This document shows, one piece after another, positions 1 through 4,891 of a stretch of DNA of 5,344 bases; the stretch's first letter is position 1; each line of letters opens with the position of its first letter. Source of the stretch: Chitinophagaceae bacterium. GTDB taxonomy: Bacteria; Bacteroidota; Bacteroidia; Chitinophagales; Chitinophagaceae. Where the stretch lies: assembly GCA_003151295.1 (NCBI GenBank), contig PLXD01000472.1, positions 6,262 through 11,605 on the forward strand, given 5' to 3'. Both the position numbers and the translations under genes were made by a program. The notes beneath the pieces are model-generated. The model was not told the DNA's origin. It searched no databases and saw nothing but the letters and a program-made list of their open reading frames with translations.

Positions 1-250
1 GTGTTCCTCTACCGTCATCAAAGGACTGATCCGCATCCCCACTTCCCTGTTCATTCTCTCCACCCATCTCTACGAGATCGGCGAAGAGCTCAGGCAATAC
101 CCGAATATCCTCTTCTCCTACTTCGAGACCAATGTAAAGGACGACGAGCTCGAATTCAGTTACCAGTTGAAGGACGGCATCAGCAATGACCGCCTCGGCT
201 ACCTGATCCTTAAAAGAGAGAAGGTCGTGGAAATGCTGGAGCGGCTCTGA
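1..250 (+). CDS. MutS-related DNA mismatch repair-type ATPase, C-terminal fragment
   Basis: The frame starting at base 2 is open to a TGA at 248-250 and gives the last 82 residues of a protein whose start lies outside the window. What is seen: a hydrophobic strand followed by STH (residues 20-22), which fits the switch-histidine (H-loop) position of MutS-type ABC ATPases. Further on come a beta-rich stretch with FSYFET, YQLKDGIS (54-61) and DRLGY (63-67), then a charged helix ending EMLERL. From family knowledge, this arrangement (STH, then an F-Y-T strand, then Y-L-x-x-GIS-x-DR-G) matches the end of the MutS ATPase domain. It is closest to the MutS-related proteins of Bacteroidota that lack the mismatch-recognition domains. 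The Walker A and B motifs would lie upstream, so catalytic competence cannot be judged, and canonical MutS or MutS2 is not fully excluded. The gene reads toward comM, 169 bp away, and could be co-transcribed with it. Confidence 0.72.
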   Translation, partial: CSSTVIKGLIRIPTSLFILSTHLYEIGEELRQYPNILFSYFETNVKDDELEFSYQLKDGISNDRLGYLILKREKVVEMLERL

Positions 251-264
251 GCGACCCCCTCCGT

Positions 265-295
265 ATCAATCGATTCACCACGCATCAATCGAATC
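265..295. repeat. Short direct repeat (12 nt, two copies)
   Basis: ATCAATCGATTC (265-276) recurs as ATCAATCGAATC (284-295), 11 of 12 bases identical with a 19-bp offset. It lies just after the MutS-like stop codon. The offset is close to two helical turns, so a protein-binding pair is possible. At this length chance is also a reasonable explanation. Confidence 0.4.
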
Positions 296-369
296 TTCCT
301 GCGACCCGTTGCCCTCACTCGCCGGCAAACGACAAGCGGTGCAAAAATTTATACGACGGCGCCGGAAAT

Positions 370-386
370 GGCAAGGAATAATTGCC
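370..386 (+). promoter_or_regulatory. Small 5'-leader hairpin upstream of comM
   Basis: GGCAA (370-374) and TTGCC (382-386) are perfectly complementary around a 7-nt loop (GGAATAA). The hairpin ends 20 bases before the Shine-Dalgarno sequence of the following gene and has no T-run, so it does not look like a terminator. A role in the mRNA leader is inference. A 5-bp stem is weak evidence. Confidence 0.25.
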
Positions 387-406
387 TAACTTCCCCGCCT
401 AACCGG

Positions 407-412
407 AGGAGG
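407..412 (+). promoter_or_regulatory. Strong Shine-Dalgarno sequence (AGGAGG) of comM
   Basis: A perfect AGGAGG lies 7 nt before the ATG at 420 and supports that start. It stands out because the other starts visible here (3694 and 2804) lack a clear Shine-Dalgarno sequence, and the start at 4892 has only AGG next to it. From established knowledge, Bacteroidota generally make little use of this signal. Confidence 0.6.
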
Positions 413-419
413 GAAGAAG

Positions 420-2048
420 ATGCTGGTCAAAACTTTTGGAAGCGCCATCTATGGGGTCGAAGCGACCACCATCACCGTGGAAGTCAATGTCACCGCGGGC
501 CTGCATACCTTCGTCGTCGGCCTGCCCGATAATGCGGTAAAAGAGAGCATCCAGCGTGTAGAAAGCGCCATCAAGTCCAACGGTTATTATATGCCACGCA
601 CCAAGCTCGTGGTAAACCTTGCACCCGCCGATATCCGCAAGTCGGGATCGGCCTTCGACCTGCCCATCGCCATGGGGGTATTGGGCGCTACCGAACAGAT
701 CGCCCATCCCAGGCTGCTTACAGACTATATCATGATGGGGGAACTCAGCCTCGATGGCAGCATTCAACCCCTCCGGGGCGCCCTGCCCATGGCCATTCAG
801 GCCCGCCGGGAACAGTTCAAAGGGATCTTCGTTCCCCGGCAGAACGCGCGGGAAGCAGCCATCGTCAATAACCTGGAAGTCTATGGCATCTCCCATATCC
901 GCGAAGTGATCGAATTCTTTAACGGAGAAAGAGGTAAATCGATCAAAGGCAGATCCAGCGAATCGGTTCTGCAACCCATTCAGGTCCATACCCGCGAGGA
1001 GTTTGCGGACAACGGTTACAGCCCCGCATACGCAGCAACGTTGGGTTATGGCGCCAATCCCCGGACCGATCTGTCCCCCGAACCCGACTTCAGCGAGGTC
1101 AAGGGACAGGGCAGCATGAAAAGGGCCCTCGAAGTCGCGGCGGCAGGCGGTCATAACCTCCTGCTGATCGGTCCACCGGGCGCGGGCAAGACCATGATCG
1201 CCAAAAGAATGCCGGCCATCCTGCCACCGCTCACCCTGCAGGAAGCCCTGGAAACCACCCGCATTCACAGTGTGGCAGGCAAACTTCCTGAACAGGCCAC
1301 GCTGATCGCACGACGCCCCTTCCGAAGTCCCCATCATACTATTTCCGATGCAGCCTTGGCCGGCGGCGGCGCAAATCCCCAGCCCGGCGAGATCTCCCTG
1401 GCCCATAACGGGATCCTTTTCCTCGATGAACTGCCCGAATTCAGGCGCAGCGCACTGGAGGTGATGAGGCAACCGATGGAGGAAAGAAGGGTGACCATCA
1501 GCCGGACAAAAATGGTCGTCGATTTCCCCGCCGCTTTCATGCTGCTGGCGGCGATGAATCCCTGCCCCTGCGGCTATTACAATCACCCCGATAGGGAATG
1601 CACCTGCCCGCCCGGAGCCGTACGAAAATATCTACATAAGGTCTCCGGCCCCCTGCTCGACCGGATCGACCTGCATATCGAAGTCGTGCCCACTCCCTTC
1701 CCGGTTCTGTCGGACAGCCAGCCCGCAGAGAACTCGGCCACGATTCGGGAACGTGTCATCAAGGCCAGGGAGATCCAGACAGCACGCTATAATGGATACC
1801 CGGATATCCATTGCAATGCACAAATGAACAGCAAGTGGATGGAGGAAGTTTGCAAACTCGCCCCTGCAGGACAAAATCTCCTGCGGGTCGCCATGGAAAG
1901 ACTGCGGCTGTCGGCACGCGCTTATGATCGTATCCTTAAAGTGAGCCGTACCATCGCCGACCTGGAAGGCAGCGGCATCATCCGGCCGGAATACCTCGCC
2001 GAAGCCATTCAATATCGTAGCCTTGACCGGGAAGGATGGGGTGCTTAA
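420..2048 (+). CDS. comM: ComM/YifB-family AAA+ ATPase (Mg-chelatase-like branch-migration helicase)
   Basis: This is an intact 542-residue protein. Residues ~20-142 form the N-terminal ChlI/Lon-protease-like domain (GLPDNAVKES, NLAPADIRKSGSAFDLP). A linker of about 60 residues follows, then the Mg-chelatase-type AAA+ core. Walker A is GPPGAGKT (251-258), Walker B is ILFLDE (332-337), and the segment FRSPHHTISD (301-310) is typical of the family. A paired-cysteine motif, PCPCG then ECTCPP (C382, C384, C394, C396), suggests a metal site. SGPLLDRID (409-417) is the expected arginine-finger region. The C-terminal helical domain carries LSARAYDRILKV (497-508). Known family role: ComM is a hexameric cytoplasmic helicase that promotes branch migration when incoming single-stranded DNA is integrated during natural transformation. 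That role here is inferred by homology. The start is supported by AGGAGG. The protein is about 30 residues longer than the usual ~510, mainly in the linker (~168-225). It converges with the sugar transferase gene. Confidence 0.95.
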   Translation: MLVKTFGSAIYGVEATTITVEVNVTAGLHTFVVGLPDNAVKESIQRVESAIKSNGYYMPRTKLVVNLAPADIRKSGSAFDLPIAMGVLGATEQIAHPRLLTDYIMMGELSLDGSIQPLRGALPMAIQARREQFKGIFVPRQNAREAAIVNNLEVYGISHIREVIEFFNGERGKSIKGRSSESVLQPIQVHTREEFADNGYSPAYAATLGYGANPRTDLSPEPDFSEVKGQGSMKRALEVAAAGGHNLLLIGPPGAGKTMIAKRMPAILPPLTLQEALETTRIHSVAGKLPEQATLIARRPFRSPHHTISDAALAGGGANPQPGEISLAHNGILFLDELPEFRRSALEVMRQPMEERRVTISRTKMVVDFPAAFMLLAAMNPCPCGYYNHPDRECTCPPGAVRKYLHKVSGPLLDRIDLHIEVVPTPFPVLSDSQPAENSATIRERVIKAREIQTARYNGYPDIHCNAQMNSKWMEEVCKLAPAGQNLLRVAMERLRLSARAYDRILKVSRTIADLEGSGIIRPEYLAEAIQYRSLDREGWGA

Positions 2049-2057
2049 CCAAATTTC

Positions 2058-2804
2058 TTAACGCACGACCCGGAGCTTGCTGACCCTGGCATCGCGTGTA
2101 ATGCCAAAAAGGGAAAATAATTTGTTAAAGAAATAGCCCAGGGTCTGGATCGCTGTTTTATATATGATCCGAAGATCCAGCAAGAAGCCGGCATTGCGTA
2201 TATAGAAGGCATCCCATTGGTAACGCCGGAAGATACTTTCAAAATGCTGGGCCGGTCCGCGATAACCCTTAATCTGCGCAAGCCCTGTAATGCCGGGACG
2301 CATCAGGTGCCTGAATTCATAGGTTTCCACCATTTCGGCAAAAGTAGTACAATCCTTATGCATGTGGGGTCGCGGCCCTACAATGCTCATCTGGCCGAGT
2401 AATACGTTTATAAACTGCGGCAATTCGTCGAGGTTGGACTTGCGGAGAAAATTCCCTACTCGGGTGATCCTTATATCGTTTTCCACAGCCTGCCTGGAAT
2501 GGGCTTCCTTATTGACATACATAGTACGCAGTTTCAAGCAGGGAAAGGATTTTCCCCGGTAGCCGACACGGCGTTGAATGAAGAAGATTCCACCCTTCGA
2601 ATCCAGCCGTATGAGAATGGCCAGCAAAGGAATTAACCAACTGAGCACTAACAGGATGACAAGGACGGATACCACCATATCAAAACTTCTTTTCAGTAAG
2701 AGGTAACGAAATCGTTCGGTTTCATTTTTCCTCAGGATTATCAAGTCCTTCCGGATCGTTGCACTCCTTTCAACAAATAAGGTTTCTTTTACGGGTCCTA
2801 CCAT
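2058..2804 (-). CDS. Short polyprenyl-phosphate sugar-1-phosphate transferase (WcaJ/WbaP/PglC-like)
   Basis: This 248-residue protein belongs to the bacterial sugar transferase family (PF02397). Such enzymes transfer a sugar phosphate from a nucleotide sugar to undecaprenyl phosphate at the inner membrane, the first committed step of exopolysaccharide, capsule or O-antigen repeat-unit synthesis. What is seen: the entry motif KRSFDM (38-43), one hydrophobic membrane segment (~43-66), KLRTM (91-95), the catalytic Asp-Glu pair in NLDELPQF (D126, E127), VGPRPH (142-147) and PGITGLAQIKGYRG (170-183). All key motifs are present. Many Bacteroidota relatives are ~460 residues, with extra N-terminal membrane helices and a nucleotide-binding-like domain. 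Here only ~37 residues precede the catalytic domain, so it is a small-type enzyme or a naturally shortened one. ATG 2804 has a purine-rich leader (GAAAGAG) but no clear Shine-Dalgarno. The frame stays open for 36 more codons upstream without a standard start. Sugar specificity cannot be told. Confidence 0.93.
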   Translation of the reverse strand: MVGPVKETLFVERSATIRKDLIILRKNETERFRYLLLKRSFDMVVSVLVILLVLSWLIPLLAILIRLDSKGGIFFIQRRVGYRGKSFPCLKLRTMYVNKEAHSRQAVENDIRITRVGNFLRKSNLDELPQFINVLLGQMSIVGPRPHMHKDCTTFAEMVETYEFRHLMRPGITGLAQIKGYRGPAQHFESIFRRYQWDAFYIRNAGFLLDLRIIYKTAIQTLGYFFNKLFSLFGITRDARVSKLRVVR

Positions 2805-3015
2805 TACTCTTTCTTTTGTGTTCTTAATGAAGGTAAATCGGTCATCAATTGTTGCTCGTATTCTCTTCTCGTTGCATTGCTCTTTTTCGCCGGCTGTACT
2901 TTTCGGACCGTTTCAATAATGACCTCAAACAGAAAGTAATTTATCTCTGAGATTAATGATTTGTTAAAAAAATATTCACAATTCCTTGTATTCCATTTTC
3001 TAACGACTAATCCCC

Positions 3016-3043
3016 AGACAATTTATCTTTACGGAACGTTGCA
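3016..3043. repeat. Bipartite direct repeat, copy 1
   Basis: AGACAATTTA (3016-3025), a 9-nt spacer, then AACGTTGCA (3035-3043). Both blocks recur in the same order and orientation at 3536-3561 with a 7-nt spacer. This copy lies about 210 bp upstream of the sugar transferase start. Its right block runs on into CGTTGCATCTGCTCT (3037-3051), which resembles CGTTGCATTGCTCT at 2870-2883. Confidence 0.55.
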
Positions 3044-3065
3044 TCTGCTCTACGGCTTAAAACAA

Positions 3066-3116
3066 CTTATCCCTTCTGTCTCCTCATCCATCTATTCTAT
3101 CTCCTAATCTATCTAT
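3066..3116. repeat. Pyrimidine-rich low-complexity tract
   Basis: About 50 bases on the + strand are almost entirely C and T apart from scattered A, with TCTAT repeated four times at 3091-3115. The complementary strand is purine-rich with GGAG-like runs. The function is unknown. Such tracts can bend DNA or affect an RNA leader on the - strand. Confidence 0.4.
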
Positions 3117-3178
3117 AAAGAAGAGCTAAATAATCATGCCAACTTACCCATAACCCAGCATCCGCCCGCGACGATCCC

Positions 3179-3196
3179 CCCGGATATACTGCCGGG
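3179..3196. repeat. GC-rich inverted repeat (CCCGG / CCGGG)
   Basis: CCCGG (3179-3183) and CCGGG (3192-3196) flank an 8-nt loop, giving a 5-bp all-GC stem within AT-richer surroundings. No T-run follows on either strand, so it is not a standard terminator. Confidence 0.3.
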
Positions 3197-3208
3197 AAAC
3201 TCATCATC

Positions 3209-3259
3209 AAGGCTTTAGGCGCGCTAATAGCTAACATTAATAGAGCCTTATGTATTTTT
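3209..3259 (+). terminator. Possible stem-loop terminator in the intergenic region
   Basis: AAGGCTTTA (3209-3217) pairs with TAGAGCCTT (3241-3249) over 9 positions, one of them a T-G pair. An inner TAAT/ATTA stem (3225-3228 with 3236-3239) is also possible. TTTTT at 3255-3259 follows within ten bases on the + strand only. This looks somewhat like an intrinsic terminator for a + strand transcript, but no gene ends just upstream and the stem is long-looped and AT-containing. It may instead be a structured element of an unannotated RNA. Confidence 0.25.
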
Positions 3260-3263
3260 CACA

Positions 3264-3288
3264 TCCCGCCGGGAGTCAGAACACTCCC
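3264..3288. repeat. Overlapping palindromes (TCCCG-C-CGGGA and GGGAGT/ACTCCC)
   Basis: TCCCGCCGGGA (3264-3274) is a perfect palindrome around a central C. Its right arm overlaps a second inverted repeat, GGGAGT (3271-3276) and ACTCCC (3283-3288) with a 6-nt loop. The two cannot form together in RNA. A third pairing is also possible: CCCCT (3286-3290) with AGGGG (3318-3322), extended by AGTCA (3274-3278) with TGACT (3323-3327). Confidence 0.35.
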
Positions 3289-3410
3289 CTAAATAACCAA
3301 GGATAGCCCACTGGAACAGGGGTGACTGTGCAAGAATCATTATCTGCAAGGAATCGTTAAAATAAACTTAAAATCTCAATCGTCAGGTTAGACCGAACCC
3401 GCGCCCGAAA

Positions 3411-3484
3411 GTTTACTTAGCGGTCTGATGCGGTGTGATTGTTTTACGCGACCTGGTTGTTTACTCACCAACATAATCGTTTAC
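3411..3484. repeat. Repeated GTTTAC boxes
   Basis: GTTTAC occurs at 3411-3416, 3459-3464 and 3479-3484, with the variant GTTTTAC at 3441-3447. The last two exact copies are offset by 20 bp, about two helical turns. They may be sites for a regulator of the + strand glycosyltransferase operon. That is inference from spacing alone. Confidence 0.25.
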
Positions 3485-3535
3485 ACTTATGCGTAACACG
3501 ACTCTCTTCCTCTATCGCCTAAAACTCAGTATCTG

Positions 3536-3561
3536 AGACAATTTACAAGTAAAACGTTGCA
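3536..3561. repeat. Bipartite direct repeat, copy 2
   Basis: AGACAATTTA (3536-3545), a 7-nt spacer, then AACGTTGCA (3553-3561). It matches copy 1 (3016-3043) in both blocks, 19 of 19 anchor bases. Its left end overlaps the small palindrome CTCAG-TAT-CTGAG (3525-3537). It lies about 130 bp upstream of the + strand glycosyltransferase start. Confidence 0.55.
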
Positions 3562-3657
3562 CCATTTTGTTAATTTTTTTACAACGCAAAGCTGTTAATT
3601 TGCCTGCTTAACTTTTTAGCGCTTTTATTGTGCTCATGCACATTAATTTTTAACAGC

Positions 3658-3665
3658 TAACTTTG
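3658..3665 (+). promoter_or_regulatory. Bacteroidota-type -7 promoter element (TAACTTTG)
   Basis: TAACTTTG matches the Bacteroidota -7 consensus TAnnTTTG perfectly. It lies 28 bases before the ATG at 3694, which would give a leader of roughly 20 nt. A TTTG -33 element at the expected ~19-nt spacing is not present; the nearest TTG is at 3628-3630, with a 27-nt gap. A related sequence, TAACTTTTTAGC (3609-3620), lies 49 bp upstream and matches 10 of 12 bases of 3658-3669. Confidence 0.4.
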
Positions 3666-3693
3666 GAGCCGATTCAAAAATCAATGACCAGTA

Positions 3694-4890
3694 ATGAAAA
3701 TAGGAATAGACGCCAAATGGTATTTTAATGGTCCGGTGAGCGGAAAAGTAATATTGCAAAATGTCCTGCCGGAGTTGATCCGGCAATTTCCCGATCATGA
3801 ATGGTGTCTCTTCATGGATAAAGCGGACAGGGGTAAGCCGCTGCCCTTTACCGCTTCAAATGTCAGTATCCGTTATGTATGGGCGGGCCTTAATATGCTG
3901 TCCAATTTATTCGTCCTGCCTTCCTATATTAAAAAATTCAGGCTGGAACTGGTGCTTTATCAGACCTTTCCCGCCAAAGTCCGGAACTGCCGGGCAGTCG
4001 CTTTCATCCACGATGTCCTGTACGAACATTTCCCCGGCTATTTCACCGGGAAAGAGCTGCTCTATCTCAAACCGCTACGATGGCTGGCCCCCCACGCAGA
4101 CAGGATCGTCACTACCACCGATACTGTAAAAAAAGACTTGCTGAAATTCGGGTACGCCAGGGATCCTACCCGGGTAGATCTGGCCCCCCTGGGGGTGAGC
4201 CCGGTCTTTAAACCCCTGCTCCTCCATGACCCTTTGCGAATAGAGCAGGTCCAGTCCCATTACCGGCTGCCTCCGGAATTCCTGCTCTTTGTCGGGCGGC
4301 TGAATATCAGAAAGAATATCGGCAACCTGTTAAAAGCATTGCCTCTCCTAGAAGACCGGAAGATCCCCCTGGTGATCGTAGGAGAAGAAGACTGGAAGTC
4401 GCCCAGGCTGCAGGAATCGCTGTCCGATGAACGGGTCAGCGGCCGGGTGCAATTCACCGGAAGCGTGAGCGATGAAGATTTACCGGTGATCTATGCCCTC
4501 GCGAAAATATTTTGTTATCCTTCTTTTGCGGAAGGCTTCGGCCTTCCACCCCTTGAAGCGATGGCTTCAGGAATCCCCGTCGTGGTTTCCGATACCACCT
4601 CCTTACCGGAAGTATGTGGACCGGCAGGCAATTACATCGATCCGCAAAAACCGGAGAGCATTGCGAACATGATCGATAAAATACTGACTGACAAGGACCT
4701 ATATAAGGAAAAAGCAGAAGAAGGATTGCTGCGGGCCCGGCAGTTCAGTTGGGAAGCTTCGGCCTCCGCGTTGATGAAAAGCCTGTTGCGGGCAGCGGAA
4801 ACACCCGCCAGTCAAACCAACCGAACCCATGCGAACCCCGAAAGCACTCAACCCGAAAGCACTCAACCCGAAAAATTATTAAACAAATAG
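3694..4890 (+). CDS. GT4-type (group 1) glycosyltransferase
   Basis: This is a complete 398-residue GT-B glycosyltransferase. It would move a sugar from a nucleotide-sugar donor to a growing lipid-linked oligosaccharide on the cytoplasmic face of the inner membrane. What is seen: an N-terminal Rossmann half opening MKIGIDAKWYFNGP, FIHDV (104-108) in the acceptor domain, then the donor domain with FVGRLNIRKN (199-208). PSFAEGFGLPPLEAMASG (276-293) contains the E-x7-E pair (E280, E288) typical of retaining GT4 enzymes, and SLPEV (303-307) follows. There is no signal peptide or membrane helix. The domain ends near residue 366. The last ~30 residues are a hydrophilic tail with PESTQ repeated, from a 15-bp tandem DNA repeat. 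An in-frame TGA at 3685-3687 rules out a longer start, and no Shine-Dalgarno is evident. The next glycosyltransferase starts one base after the stop. Donor and acceptor are not predictable. Confidence 0.92.
   Translation: MKIGIDAKWYFNGPVSGKVILQNVLPELIRQFPDHEWCLFMDKADRGKPLPFTASNVSIRYVWAGLNMLSNLFVLPSYIKKFRLELVLYQTFPAKVRNCRAVAFIHDVLYEHFPGYFTGKELLYLKPLRWLAPHADRIVTTTDTVKKDLLKFGYARDPTRVDLAPLGVSPVFKPLLLHDPLRIEQVQSHYRLPPEFLLFVGRLNIRKNIGNLLKALPLLEDRKIPLVIVGEEDWKSPRLQESLSDERVSGRVQFTGSVSDEDLPVIYALAKIFCYPSFAEGFGLPPLEAMASGIPVVVSDTTSLPEVCGPAGNYIDPQKPESIANMIDKILTDKDLYKEKAEEGLLRARQFSWEASASALMKSLLRAAETPASQTNRTHANPESTQPESTQPEKLLNK
4837..4873. repeat. 15-bp tandem repeat, 2.5 copies, inside the glycosyltransferase tail
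   Basis: CCCGAAAGCACTCAA occurs at 4837-4851 and 4852-4866 with no mismatch, followed by CCCGAAA (4867-4873). The period is five codons, so copy-number changes keep the reading frame and only lengthen or shorten the PESTQ tail. Confidence 0.85.
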
Positions 4891-4891
4891 G

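Larger units (their letters stand above)
2805..3693. other. 889-bp intergenic region between divergent polysaccharide genes
   Basis: I find no convincing protein-coding gene in either direction. Stops are frequent in all frames, and the longest start-to-stop readings I found by eye are about 15 codons. Base composition is AT-richer than the flanking genes. It contains a pyrimidine-rich tract (3066-3116), a bipartite direct repeat (3016-3043 and 3536-3561), GC-rich palindromes (3179-3196, 3264-3274, 3271-3288), a stem-loop followed by a T-run (3209-3259), repeated GTTTAC boxes (3411-3484), a CTCAG/CTGAG palindrome (3525-3537) and a -7-like promoter element (3658-3665). The size and position fit a regulatory region serving both divergent genes. 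A small RNA or the remains of a decayed gene are also possible. No tRNA or rRNA features were seen. Confidence 0.6.

Noticed and set aside
1..189. GTG-started 62-residue frame at the left edge
   Set aside because: It is a shadow of the MutS-like C-terminus, which reads in the next frame to TGA 248-250 and has recognisable family motifs. The shadow is His/Arg/Pro-rich with no family resemblance.
399..1586. 395-codon open frame on the - strand opposite comM
   Set aside because: It lies opposite a strongly conserved AAA+ gene, has unnatural composition (many Cys, His, Gly) and no recognisable domain. It is an antisense artefact of GC-biased codon positions.
3016..3561. Insertion sequence bounded by the bipartite repeats
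   Set aside because: The repeats are direct, there is no transposase reading frame between them, and no terminal inverted repeats are seen at their edges.
3566..3602. TTTG (3566-3569) with TAATTTG (3596-3602) as a promoter
   Set aside because: The spacing is 26 nt, well beyond the usual ~19, and the -7 element is one base short of TAnnTTTG.
2805..3693. Invertible promoter like those of Bacteroides capsule loci
   Set aside because: I found no pair of long inverted repeats flanking a promoter and no invertase gene. The clear long-distance repeat is direct, not inverted.
2805..3693. CRISPR array, tRNA or known riboswitch
   Set aside because: There are no regularly spaced identical repeats, no tRNA T-loop or acceptor pairing, and no recognisable conserved riboswitch core.
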